Assembly (NCBI GenBank): GCA_036925085.1
Contig: JAUPFP010000137.1
Coordinates: 1 to 64,000, forward strand
Length of the DNA: 64,000 nt
From: Brachycybe producta
Taxonomy: Eukaryota > Arthropoda > Diplopoda > Playtdesmida > Andrognathidae
Direction of reading: 5' to 3'
Positions 11,871-25,753 of the stretch are shown here, piece by piece. The notes beneath the pieces are model-generated. The model was given only the letters and a program-made list of their open reading frames with translations, ran no database searches and was not told the DNA's origin. Position 1 is the stretch's first letter, and each line of letters opens with the position of its first letter. The position numbers were made by a program, and so were the translations under genes.

Positions 11871-14450
11871 GTACTTTCAAACCTTACACTTTCCAACCTT
11901 ACACTTTCCAACCTTACATTTTCCAGCCTTACACTTTCCAACCTTACATTTTCCAACCTTACACTTTCCAACCTTACAATTTCTAACCTTATACTTTCCA
12001 ACCTTACACTTTAAAACCTTACACTTTAAAACCTTACACTGTCAAACCTTACACTTTCAAACCTTACACTTTATAACATTACACTTTCCAACCTTATACT
12101 TTCTAACCTTACACTTTCCAACCTTACACTTTCCAACCTTACACTTTCCAATCTTACAATTTCCAAACTTACACTTTCCAACCTTACACTTTTATACCTT
12201 ACACTTTTAAACCTTACACTTTCAAACCTTGCACTTTCCAACTTTACACTTTCTAACATTACACTTTCAAACCTTACACTTTCAAATCTTACACTTTCAA
12301 ATCTTGTACTTTCAAACCTTACACTTTCAAACCTTACACTCTCCAACCTTACACTTTCCAACCTTACACTTTCCAACCTTAAACTTTCAAACTTTAAACT
12401 TTAAAACCTTACACTTTCCAACCTTACACTTTCAAACCATACACTTTCCAACCTTACATTTTCCAACCTTACACTTTCCAACCTTACACTTTCCAAAATT
12501 ACACTTTCAAACCTTACACTTTCAAACCTTACACTTTCCAACATTACACTTTCCAATCTTACAATTTCCAACCTTACACTTTCCAACCTTACACTTTTAA
12601 ACCTTACACTTTCAAACCTTGCACTTTCCAACTTTACACTTTCTAACATTACACTTTCAAACCTTACACTTTCAAATCTTACACTTTCAAACCTTGTACT
12701 TTCAAACCTTACACTTTCAAACCTTACACTTTCCAACCTTATACTTTCCAACCTTACACTTTCCAACCTTAGACTTTCCAATCTTATACTTTCCAACTTT
12801 ACATTTTCTAACCTTACACTTTCCAACCTTACACTTTATAACCTTACACATTCCAACCTTAAACTTTCCAACCTTACACTTTCCAACCTTACACTTTCCA
12901 ACCTTAAACTTTCAAACCTTAAACTTTCAAACCTTACACTTTCCAACCTTACACTTTCAATCCATACACTTTCTAACCTTACACTTTCAAAGCTTACACT
13001 TTCAAACTTAAACTTTCCAACCTTACACTTTCAAACCTTGCACTTTCAAACCTTACTCTTTCAAACCTTACACTTTCAAACCTTGCACTTTCAAACCTTA
13101 CACTTTCAAACCTTACACTTTCAAACCTTACACTTTCAAACCTTGAACTTTCAAACCTTACACTTTCAAACCTTACACTTCCAAACCTTGCACTTTCAAA
13201 CCTTGCACTTTTAAACCTTTTACTTTCAAACCTTGCACTTTCATACCTTACAATTTCCAACCTTACACTTTCCAACCTTACACTTTCTAACCTTACACTT
13301 TCTAACCTTACACTTTCCAACCTTGTACTTTCAAACCTTACACTTTCAAACCTTACACTTTCCAACCTTACACTTTCCAACCTTACATTTTCCAGCCTTA
13401 CACTTTCCAACCTTACATTTTCCAACCTTACACTTTCCAACCTTACAATTTCTAACCTTATACTTTCCAACCTTACACTTTAAAACCTTACACTTTAAAA
13501 CCTTACACTGTCAAACCTTACACTTTCAAACCTTACACTTTATAACATTACACTTTCCAACCTTATACTTTCTAACCTTACACTTTCCAACCTTACACTT
13601 TCCAATCTTACAATTTCCAAACTTACACTTTCCAACCTTACACTTTTATACCTTACACTTTTAAACCTTACACTTTCAAACCTTGCACTTTCCAACTTTA
13701 CACTTTCTAACATTACACTTTCAAACCTTACACTTTCAAATCTTACACTTTCAAATCTTGTACTTTCAAACCTTACACTTTCGAACCTTACACTTTCCAA
13801 CCTTACACTTTCCAACCTTACACTTTCCAACCTTAAACTTTCCAACTTTAAACTTTAAAACCTTACACTTTCCAACCTTACACTTTCAAACCATACACTT
13901 TCCAACCTTACATTTTCCAACCTTACACTTTCCAACCTTACACTTTCCAAAATTACACTTTCAAACCTTACACTTTCAAACCTTACACTTTCCAACATTA
14001 CACTTTCCAATCTTACAATTTCCAACCTTACACTTTCCAACCTTACACTTTTAAACCTTACACTTTCAAACCTTGCACTTTCCAACTTTACACTTTCTAA
14101 CATTACACTTTCAAACCTTACACTTTCAAATCTTACACTTTCAAACCTTGTACTTTCAAACCTTACACTTTCAAACCTTACACTTTCCAACCTTATACTT
14201 TCCAACCTTACACTTTCCAACCTTAGACTTTCCAATCTTATACTTTCCAACTTTACATTTTCTAACCTTACACTTTTCAACCTTACACTTTATAACCTTA
14301 CACATTCCAACCTTAAACTTTCCAACCTTACACTTTCAAACCTTACACTTTCCAATGTTACATTTTCCAACCTTACACTTTCCAACCTTACACTTTCCAA
14401 CCTTACACTTTCCAACCTTACACTTTCCAACCTTACACTTTCCAAGCTTA
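11871..14450 (+). repeat. 1,454-bp HOR pair, copy of 2,834-5,350
   Basis: The landmarks of the 1,439-bp HOR reappear here at offsets 9,037 to 9,083. The two copies are 1,454 bp apart (for example 12,229 to 13,683, 12,401 to 13,855 and 12,619 to 14,073), one unit more than in the left version. Internal 390-bp dimers are kept (12,229/12,619 and 13,683/14,073). The TTCGAACC unit recurs at about 13,782. Confidence 0.85.
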
Positions 14451-16795
14451 CACTTTCAAAAGTTACACTTTCAAACCTTACATTTTAAAACCTTACACTT
14501 TTATACCTTACACATTCAAACCTTACACTTTCAAACCTTACACTTTCAAACCTTACACTGTCAAACCTTAAACTGTCAAACCATAAACTTTCAAACCTTA
14601 AACTTTCAAACCTTGCACTTTCAAATCTTGCACTTTTAAACCTTTTACTTTCAAACCTTGCACTTCATACCTTACACTTTCCAACCTTACAATTTCCAAC
14701 CTTACACTTTCTAACTTTACACTTTCTAACCTTACACTTTCTAACCTTACACTTTCTAACCTTACACTTTCTAACCTTGTACTTTCAAACCTTTCACTTT
14801 CCAACCTTACACTTTCCAACCTTACATTTTCCAGCCTTACACTTTCAAACCTTACACTTTCCAACCTTACACTTTCTAACCTTACACTTTCTAACCTTAC
14901 ACTTTCTAACCTTACACTTTCAAACCTTACACTTTCCAACCTTACACTTTCCAACCTTACACTTTCCAACCTTACACTTTCAAACCTTACAGTTTCAAAC
15001 CTGGTACTTTCAAACCTTACACTTTCAAACCTTACACTTTCAAACCTTACACTTTCCAACCTTACACTTTCCAACCTTACACTTTCCAACCTTAAACTTT
15101 CAAACCTTAAACTTTCAAACCTTACACTTTCCAACCTTACACTTTCAATCCATACACTTTCTAACCTTACACTTTCAAAGCTTACACTTTCAAACTTAAA
15201 CTTTCCAACCTTACACTTTCAAACCTTGCACTTTCAAACCTTACACTTTCAAACCTTACACTTTCAAACCTTGCACTTTCAAACCTTACACTTTCAAACC
15301 TTACACTTTCAAACCTTACACTTTCAAACCTTGTACTTTCAAACCTTACACTTTCAAACCTTACACTTCCAAACCTTGCACTTTCAAACCTTGCACTTTT
15401 AAACCTTTTACTTTCAAACCTTGCACTTTCATACCTTACAATTTCCAACCTTACACTTTCCAACCTTACACTTTCTAACCTTACACTTTCTAACCTTACA
15501 CTTTCCAACCTTGTACTTTCAAACCTTACACTTTCCAACCTTACACTTTCCAACCTTACATTTTCCAGCCTTACACTTTCCAACCTTACAATTTCTAACC
15601 TTATACTTTCCAACCTTACACTTTAAAACCTTACACTTTAAAACCTTACACTGTCAAACCTTACACTTTCAAACCTTACACTTTATAACATTACACTTTC
15701 CAACCTTATACTTTCTAACCTTACACTTTCCAACCTTACACTTTCCAATCTTACAATTTCCAAACTTACACTTTCCAACCTTACACTTTTATACCTTACA
15801 CTTTTAAACCTTACACTTTCAAACCTTGCACTTTCCAACTTTACACTTTCTAACATTACACTTTCAAACCTTACACTTTCAAATCTTACACTTTCAAATC
15901 TTGTACTTTCAAACCTTACACTTTCAAACCTTACACTTTCCAACCTTACACTTACCAACCTTACACTTTCCAACCTTAAACTTTCAAACTTTAAACTTTA
16001 AAACCTTACACTTTCCAACCTTACACTTTCAAACCATACACTTTCCAACCTTACATTTTCCAACCTTACACTTTCCAACCTTACACTTTCCAAAATTACA
16101 CTTTCAAACCTTACACTTTCAAACCTTGCACTTTCCAACTTTACACTTTCTAACATTACACTTTCAAACCTTACACTTTCAAATCTTACACTTTCAAACC
16201 TTGTACTTTCAAACCTTACACTTTCAAACCTTACACTTTCCAACCTTATACTTTCCAACCTTACACTTTCCAACCTTAGACTTTCCAATCTTATACTTTC
16301 CAACTTTACATTTTCTAACCTTGCACTTTCCAACCTTACACTTTATAACCTTACACATTCCAACCTTAAACTTTCCAACCTTACACTTTCAAACCTTACA
16401 CTTTCCAATGTTACATTTTCCAACCTTACACTTTCCAACTTTACACTTTCCAACCTTACACTTTCCAACCTTACACTTTCCAACCTTACACTTTCCAAGC
16501 TTACACTTTCCAACCTTACACTTTCCAACCTTACACTTTCCAACCTTACACTTTCCAACCTTACACTTTCCAACCTTACACTTTCCAACCTTACACTTTC
16601 CAACCTTACATTTTCCAACCTTACACTTTCCAACCTTACACTTTCCAAAATTACACTTTCAAACCTTGTACTTTCAAACCTTGCACTTTCAAACCTTGCA
16701 CTTTCAAACCTTGCACTTTCAAAAATTGCACTTTCAAACCTTACACTTTCAAACTTTACAATTTCAAACCTTACACTTTACAACCTTAAACTGTC
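14451..16795 (+). repeat. Copy of 5,358-8,760 lacking one 1,109-bp HOR
   Basis: The offset is 9,083 at the K landmark (5,415 to 14,498), 9,127 from about 6,055 to 6,950, and about 8,018 from about 8,100 on. The drop of 1,109 equals one HOR copy. It ends at the G block near 16,795. A one-base deletion (GCACTTCATACC, about 14,663) is private to it. Confidence 0.85.
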
Positions 16796-16807
16796 AAACC
16801 TTAAACT

Positions 16808-19800
16808 GACAAACCGTAAACTGTCAAACCTTACACTGTCAAACCTTAAACTGTCAAAAATTACACTGTAAAATCTTAAACTGTCAAAATTACACTGTCA
16901 AACCTTACACTGCCAAACCTTAAACTGTCAAACCTTACACTGTCAAACTATTTACTGTCAAACCTTACACTGTCAAACCTTACACTGTCAAACCTTACAC
17001 TGTCAAACCTTACACAGTCAAACCTTACACTTTCCAACCTTACACTTTCCAACCTTACACTTTCCAACCTTACACTTTCCAACCTTACACTTTCCAACCT
17101 TACACTTTCCAACCTTACACTTTCCAACCTTACACTGTCAAACCTTACACAGTCAAACCTTACACTTTCCAACCTTACACTTTCCAACCTTACACTTTCC
17201 AACCTTACACTTTCCAACCTTACGCTTTCCAACCTTACACTTTCCAACCTTACACTTTCCAACCTTACACTTTCCAACCTTACACTTTCCAACCTTACAC
17301 TTTCAAAGCTTACACTTTCAAACCTTACACTTTTCAACCTTACACTTTCAAACCTTACACTTTCAATTCTTTCACTTTCAAATCTTGCACTTTAAAACCT
17401 TACACTTTCAAACCTTACATTTTCAAACCTTACACTTTCCAAAATTACACTTTCAAACCTTACACTTTCAGACCTTACACTTTCCAACCATACACTTTCA
17501 AAACTTACACTTTCAAACCTTACACTGTCAAACCTTAAACTGTCAAACCATAAACTTTCAAACCTTAATTTTTCAAACCTTGCAATTTAAAACATTGCTC
17601 TTTCAAACCTTGCACTTTCAAAAATTGCACTTTCAAACCTAATAATTTCAAACCTTGCACTTTCAAACCTTACACTTTCAAAAATTACACTTTCAAAATT
17701 CACACTTTCAAACCTTGCACTTTCAAACCTTGCACTTTCAAACCTTACACTTTCAAACCTTACACTTTCCAACCTTACACTTTCCAACCTTACACTTTCC
17801 AACCTTACACTTTCCAACCTTACACTTTCCAACCTTACACATTCCAACCCTACACTTTCAAAAGTTACACTTTCAAACCTTACATTTTAAAACCTTACAC
17901 TTTTATACCTTACACATTCAAACCTTACACTTTCAAACCTTACACTTTCAAACCTTACACTGTCAAACCTTAAACTGTCAAACCATAAACTTTCAAACCT
18001 TAAACTTTCAAACCTTGCACTTTCAAATCTTGCACTTTCAAACCTTGCACTTTCATACCTTACACTTTCCAACCTTACAATTTCCAACATTACACTTTCT
18101 AACTTTACACTTTCTAACCTTACACTTTCTAACCTTACACTTTCTAACCTTACACTTTCTAACCTTTTACTTTCAAACCTTTCACTTTCCAACCTTACAC
18201 TTTCCAACCTTACATTTTCCAGCCTTACACTTTCAAACCTTACACTTTCCAACCTTACACTTTCTAACCTTACACTTTCTAACCTTACATTTTCTAACCT
18301 TACACTTTCAAACCATACACTTTCCAACCTTACACTTTCCAACCTTACACTTTCCAACCTTACACTTTCCAACCTTACACTTTCAAACCTTACCGTTTCA
18401 AACCTGGTACTTTCAAACCTTACACTTTCAAACCTTACACTTTCAAACCTTACACTTTCCAACCTTACACTTTCCAACCTTACACTTTCCAACCTTAAAC
18501 TTTCAAACCTTAAACTTTCAAACCTTACACTTTCCAACCTTACACTTTCAATCCATACACTTTCTAACCTTACACTTTCAAAGCTTACACTTTCAAACTT
18601 AAACTTTCCAACCTTACACTTTCAAACCTTTCACTTTCAAACCTTACACTTTCAAACCTTACACTTTCAAACCTTGCACTTTCAAACCTTACACTTTCAA
18701 ACCTTACACTTTCAAACCTTACACTTTCAAACCTTGTACTTTCAAACCTTACACTTTCAAACCTTACACTTCCAAACCTTGCACTTTCAAACCTTGCACT
18801 TTTAAACCTTTTACTTTCAAACCTTGCACTTTCATACCTTACACTTTCCAACCTTACAATTTCCAACCTTACACTTTCCAACCTTACACTTTCTAACCTT
18901 ACACTTTCTAACCTTACACTTTCCAACCTTGTACTTTCAAACCTTACACTTTCCAACCTTACACTTTCCAACCTTACATTTTCCAGCCTTACACTTTCCA
19001 ACCTTACATTTTCCAACCTTACACTTTCCAACCTTACATTTTCTAACCTTATACTTTCCAACCTTACACTTTAAAACCTTACACTTTAAAACCTTACACT
19101 GTCAAACCTTACACTTTCAAACCTTACACTTTATAACATTACACTTTCCAACCTTATACTTTCTAACCTTACACTTTCCAACCTTACACTTTCCAATCTT
19201 ACAATTTCCAAACTTACACTTTCCAACCTTACACTTTTATACCTTACACTTTTAAACCTTACACTTTCAAACCTTGCACTTTCCAACTTTACACTTTCTA
19301 ACATTACACTTTCAAACCTTACACTTTCAAATCTTACACTTTCAAATCTTGTACTTTCAAACCTTACACTTTCAAACCTTACACTTTCCAACCTTACACT
19401 TTCCAACCTTACACTTTCCAACCTTAAACTTTCAAACCTTAAACTTTCAAACCTTACACTTTCCAACCATACACTTTCCAACCTTACATTTTCCAACCTT
19501 ACACTTTCCAACCTTACACTTTCCAACCTTACACTTTCCAAAATTACACTTTCAAACCTTACACTTTCAAACCTTACACTTTCCAACATTACACTTTCCA
19601 ATCTTACAATTTCCAACCTTACACTTTCCAACCTTACACTTTTAAACCTTACACTTTCAAACCTTGCACTTTCCAACTTTACACTTTCTAACATTACACT
19701 TTCAAACCTTACACTTTCAAATCTTACACTTTCAAACCTTGTACTTTCAAACCTTACACTTTCAAACCTTACACTTTCCAACTTTATACTTTCCAACCTT

Positions 19801-20390
19801 ACACTTTCCAACCTTAGACTTTCCAATCTTATACTTTCCAACTTTACATTTTCTAACCTTACACTTTGCAACCTTACACTTTATAACCTTACACATTCCA
19901 ACCTTAAACTTTCCAACCTTACACTTTCAAACCTTACACTTTCCAATGTTACATTTTCCAACCTTACACTTTCCAACCTTACACTTTCCAACCTTACACT
20001 TTCCAACCTTACACTTTCCAACCTTACACTTTCCAACTTTACACTTTCCAAGCTTACACTTTCCAACCTTACACTTTCCAACCTTACACTTTCCAACCTT
20101 ACACTTTCCAACCTTACACTTTCCAACCTTACACTTTCCAACCTTACACTTTCCAACCTTACATTTTCCAACCTTACTTTTTCCAACCTTACACTTTCCA
20201 AAATTACACTTTCAAACCATGCACTTTCAAACCTTGCACTTTCAAACCTTGTACTTTCTAACCTTGCACTTTCAAACCTTGCACTTTCAAACCTTGCACT
20301 TTCAAAAATTGCACTTTCAAACCTTACACTTTCAAACTTTACAATTTCAAACCTTACACTTTACAACCTTAAACTGTCAAACCTTAAACT
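16808..20390 (+). repeat. 3,583-bp module
   Basis: Its first part copies 10,069-11,600 (offset 6,879, then 6,984, then 6,999). Within the G block a CACTGTC plus CACAGTC pair is repeated at about 17,133-17,160 with extra CCAACC units, which explains the 105-bp (seven-unit) jump. It has K at 17,900, E with the ACCGTTTC variant at about 18,392, Y at about 18,581, and a 390-bp dimer at 19,274/19,664. A CCAACC run and N block close it. There is no ACTAAAACC unit. Confidence 0.82.
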
Positions 20391-23300
20391 GACAAACCGT
20401 AAACTGTCAAACCTTACACTGTCAAACCTTAAACTGTCAAAAATTACACTGTAAAATCTTAAACTTTCAAAATTACACTGTCAAACCTTACACTGCCAAA
20501 CCTTAAACTGTCAAACCTTACACTGTCAAACTATTTACTGTCAAACCTTACACTGTCAAACCTTACACTGTCAAACCTTACACTGTCAAACCTTACACAG
20601 TCAAACCTTAAACTTTCAAACCTTAAACTTTCAAACCTTAAACTTTCAAACCTTAAACTTTCAAACCTTACACTTTGAAATCTTACACTTTCAAACCTTA
20701 CACTGTCAAACCTTACACTTTCAAACCTTACACTTTCAAACCTTACACTTTCAAACCTTACACTAAAACCTTACATTATCAAACCTTACACTTTCAAACC
20801 TTACACTTTCAAGCCTTACATTTTCAAACCTTACACTTTCAAACCTTACACTGTCAAACCTTACACTGTCAAACCTTACACTTTCAAACCTTACACTGGC
20901 AAACCTTACACTGTCAAACCTTAAACTATCAAACCTTAAACTGTCAAACCTTAAACTGTCAAACCTTACACTTTCAAACCTTACACTGTCAAACCTTAAA
21001 CTTTCAAACCTTAAACTTTCAAACCTTAAACTTTCAAACCTTAAACTTTCAAACCTTGCACTTTCAAACTTTGCACTTTCAAACCTTGCACTTTCAAAAA
21101 TTGCACTTTCAAACCTTACAATTTTAAACCTTGCACTTTCAAACCTTACACTTTCAAACCTTAGACTTTCAAAAGTTACACTTTCAAACCTTACATTTTA
21201 AAACCTTACACTTTTATACCTTACACATTCAAACCTTACACTTTCAAACCTTACACTTTCAAACCTTACACTTTCCAACCTTACACTTTCCAACCTTACA
21301 CTTTCCAACCTTACACTTTCCAACCTTACACATTCCAACCCTACACTTTCAAAAGTTACACTTTCAAACCTTACATTTTAAAACCTTACACTTTTATACC
21401 TTACACATTCAAACCTTACACTTTCAAACCTTACACTTTCAAACCTTACACTGTCAAACCTTAAACTGTCAAACCATAAACTTTCAAACCATAAACTTTC
21501 AAACCTTAAACTTTCAAACCTTGCACTTTCAAATCTTGCACTTTTAAACCTTTTACTTTCAAACCTTGCACTTTCATACCTTACACTTTCCAACCTTACA
21601 ATTTCCAACATTACACTTTCTAACTTTACACTTTCTAACCTTACACTTTCTAACCTTACACTTTCTAACCTTACACTTTCTAACCTTGTACTTTCAAACC
21701 TTTCACTTTCCAACCTTACACTTTCCAACCTTACATTTTCCAGCCTTACACTTTCAAACCTTACACTTTCCAACCTTACACTTTCTAACCTTACACTTTC
21801 TAACCTTACACTTTCTAACCTTACACTTTCAAACCATACACTTTCCAACCTTACACTTTCCAACCTTACACTTTCCAACCTTACACTTTCCAACCTTACA
21901 CTTTCAAACCTTACCGTTTCAAACCTGGTACTTTCAAACCTTACACTTTCAAACCTTACACTTTCATACCTTACACTTTCCAACCTTACACTTTCCAACC
22001 TTACACTTTCCAACCTTAAACTTTCAAACCTTAAACTTTCAAACCTTACACTTTCCAACCTTACACTTTCAATCCATACACTTTCTAACCTTACACTTTC
22101 AAAGCTTACACTTTCAAACTTAAACTTTCCAACCTTACACTTTCAAACCTTTCACTTTCAAACCTTACACTTTCAAACCTTACACTTTCAAACCTTGCAC
22201 TTTCAAACCTTACACTTTCAAACCTTACACTTTCAAACCTTACACTTTCAAACCTTGTACTTTCAAACCTTACACTTTCAAACCTTACACTTCCAAACCT
22301 TGCACTTTCAAACCTTGCACTTTTAAACCTTTTACTTTCAAACCTTGCACTTTCATACCTTACACTTTCCAACCTTACAATTTCCAACCTTACACTTTCC
22401 AACCTTACACTTTCTAACCTTACACTTTCTAACCTTACACTTTCCAACCTTGTACTTTCAAACCTTACACTTTCCAACCTTACACTTTCCAACCTTACAT
22501 TTTCCAGCCTTACACTTTCCAACCTTACATTTTCCAACCTTACAATTTCTAACCTTACAATTTCTAACCTTATACTTTCCAACCTTACACTTTAAAACCT
22601 TACACTTTAAAACCTTACACTGTCAAACCTTACACTTTCAAACCTTACACTTTATAACATTACACTTTCCAACCTTATACTTTCTAACCTTACACTTTCC
22701 AACCTTACACTTTCCAATCTTACAATTTCCAAACTTACACTTTCCAACCTTACACTTTTATACCTTACACTTTTAAACCTTACACTTTCAAACCTTGCAC
22801 TTTCCAACTTTACACTTTCTAACATTACACTTTCAAACCTTACACTTTCAAATCTTACACTTTCAAATCTTGTACTTTCAAACCTTACACTTTCAAACCT
22901 TACACTTTCCAACCTTACACTTTCCAACCTTACACTTTCCAACCTTAAACTTTCAAACCTTACACTTTCCAACCTTACACTTTCAAACCATACACTTTCC
23001 AACCTTACATTTTCCAACCTTACACTTTCCAACCTTACACTTTCCAAAATTACACTTTCAAACCTTACACTTTCAAACCTTACACTTTCCAACATTACAC
23101 TTTCCAATCTTACAATTTCCAACCTTACACTTTCCAACCTTACACTTTTAAACCTTACACTTTCAAACCTTGCACTTTCCAACTTTACACTTTCTAACAT
23201 TACACTTTCAAACCTTACACTTTCAAATCTTACACTTTCAAACCTTGTACTTTCAAACCTTACACTTTCAAACCTTACACTTTCCAACCTTATACTTTCC

Positions 23301-23836
23301 AACCTTACACTTTCCAACCTTAGACTTTCCAATCTTATACTTTCCAACTTTACATTTTCTAACCTTACACTTTCCAACCTTACACTTTATAACCTTACAC
23401 ATTCCAACCTTAAACTTTCCAACCTTACACTTTCAAACCTTACACTTTCCAATGTTACATTTTCCAACCTTACACTTTCCAACCTTACATTTTCCAACCT
23501 TACACTTTCCAACCTTACACTTTCCAACCTTACACTTTCCAACCTTACACTTTCCAAGCTTACACTTTCCAACCTTACACTTTCCAACCTTACACTTTCC
23601 AACCTTACACTTTCCAACCTTACACTTTCCAACCTTACACTTTCCAAAATTACACTTTCAAACCATGCACTTTCAAACCTTGCACTTTCAAACCTTGTAC
23701 TTTCTAACCTTGCACTTTCAAACCTTGCACTTTCAAACCTTGCACTTTCAAAAATTGCACTTTCAAACCTTACACTTTCAAACTTTACAATTTCAAACCT
23801 TACACTTTACAACCTTAAACTGTCAAACCTTAAACT
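20391..23836 (+). repeat. Module 1 of the regular chain, 3,446 bp
   Basis: This is the first module with a full R block: a run of TTAAACTTTC, the TTGAAATC variant at about 20,672, and the 13-bp ACTAAAACC unit at about 20,764. The K block occurs twice, at 21,211 and 21,391. E carries ACCGTTTC at about 21,913. The HOR dimer spacing is 375 bp (22,795/23,170). Length mod 15 is 11, as expected from -1, -2 and -1 events. Confidence 0.85.
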
Positions 23837-25753
23837 GACAAACCGTAAACTGTCAAACCTTACACTGTCAAACCTTAAACTGTCAAAAATTACACTGTAA
23901 AATCTTAAACTGTCAAAATTACACTGTCAAACCTTACACTGCCAAACCTTAAACTGTCAAACCTTACACTGTCAAACCTTACACTGTCAAACCTTACACT
24001 GTCAAACCTTACACAGTCAAACCTTAAACTTTCAAACCTTAAACTTTCAAACCTTAAACTTTCAAACCTTAAACTTTCAAACCTTACACTTTGAAATCTT
24101 ACACTTTCAAACCTTACACTGTCAAACCTTACACTTTCAAACCTTACACTTTCAAACCTTACACTAAAACCTTACATTATCAAACCTTACACTTTCAAAC
24201 CTTACACTTTCAAGCCTTACATTTTCAAACCTTACACTTTCAAACCTTACACTGTCAAACCTTACACTTTCAAACCTTACACTGGCAAACCTTACACTGT
24301 CAAACCTTACACTTTCAAACCTTACACTGTCAAACCTTAAACTTTCAAACCTTAAACTTTCAAACCTTAAACTTTCAAACCTTAAACTTTCAAACCTTAA
24401 ACTTTCAAACCTTGCACTTTCAAACTTTGCACTTTCAAACCTTGCACTTTCAAACCTTGCACTTTCAAAAATTGCACTTTCAAACCTTACAATTTTAAAC
24501 CTTGCACTTTCAAACCTTACACTTTCAAACCTTAGACTTTCAAAAGTTACACTTTCAAACCTTACATTTTAAAACCTTACACTTTTATACCTTACACATT
24601 CAAACCTTACACTTTCAAACCTTACACTTTCAAACCTTACAATTTCAAACATTACACAGTCAAACCTTAAACTGTCAAACCATAAACTTTCAAACCTTAA
24701 ACTTTCAAACCTTGCACTTTCAAATCTTGCACTTTTAAACATTTTACTTTCAAACCTTGCACTTTCATACCTTACACTTTCCAACCTTACAATTTCCAAC
24801 CTTACACTTTCTAACCTTACACTTTCTAACCTTACACTTTCTAACCTTACACTTTCTAACCTTACACTTTCTAACCTTGTATTTTCAAACCTTACACTTT
24901 ATAACCTTACACTTTCCAACTTTACATTTTCCAACCTCACACTTTCCAACCTTACATTTTCCAACCTTACATTTTTCAACCTTACAATTTCTAACCTTAT
25001 ACTTTCCAACCTTATACTTTCCAACCTTACACTTTAAAACCTTACACTTTAAAACCTTACACTTTCAAACCTTGCACTTTCATACCTTACACTTTCCAAC
25101 CTTACAATTTCCAACCTTACACTTTCTAATCTTACACTTTCTAACCTTACACTTTCTAACCTTACACTTTCTAACCTTGTACTTTCAAACATTTCACTTT
25201 CCAATCTTCTACTTTCCAACTTTACATTTTCTAACCTTACACTTTCCAACCTTACACTTTATAACCTTACACATTCCAACCTTAAACTTTCCAACCTTAC
25301 ACTTTCAAACCTTACACTTTCCAATGTTACATTTTCCAACCTTACACTTTCCAACCTTACACTTTCCAACCTTACACTTTCCAACCTTACACTTTCCAAC
25401 CTTACACTTTCCAAGCTTACACTTTCCAACCTTACACTTTCCAACCTTACACTTTCCAACCTTACACTTTCCAACCTTACACTTTCCAACCTTACACTTT
25501 CCAACCTTACACTTTCCAACTTTACATTTTCCAACCTTACACTTTCCAACCTTACACTTTCCAAAATTACACTTTCAAACCATGCACTTTCAAACCTTGC
25601 ACTTTCAAACCTTGTACTTTCTAACCTTGCACTTTCAAACCTTGCACTTTCAAACCTTGCACTTTCAAAAATTGCACTTTCAAACCTTACACTTTCAAAC
25701 TTTACAATTTCAAACCTTACACTTTACAACCTTAAACTGTCAAACCTTAAACT
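23837..25753 (+). repeat. Module 2, short type, 1,917 bp
   Basis: The G block uniquely lacks the CAAACTATTTACTGTC unit. R has the TTGAAATC variant (about 24,088). K is at 24,582. S carries CCAACCTCAC instead of CCAGCCTCAC, and a CCAATCTTCTAC unit lies near 25,203. E and Y are absent. Module 4 has exactly the same length and the same private variants. Confidence 0.87.

Larger units (their letters stand above)
9929..16807 (+). repeat. 6,879-bp interval between G landmarks
   Basis: The interval runs from the CTGACAAACCGT landmark at 9,929 to that at 16,808. It holds a G block, a CCAACC run (about 10,145-10,320), K blocks at 10,901 and 14,498, E landmarks near 11,403 and 15,000, and a 1,454-bp HOR pair (about 11,871-14,450). 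Its length is 459 units minus 6 bases, matching six one-base losses I can point to near 10,011, 11,229, 11,596, 13,005, 14,663 and 15,193. Confidence 0.82.
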
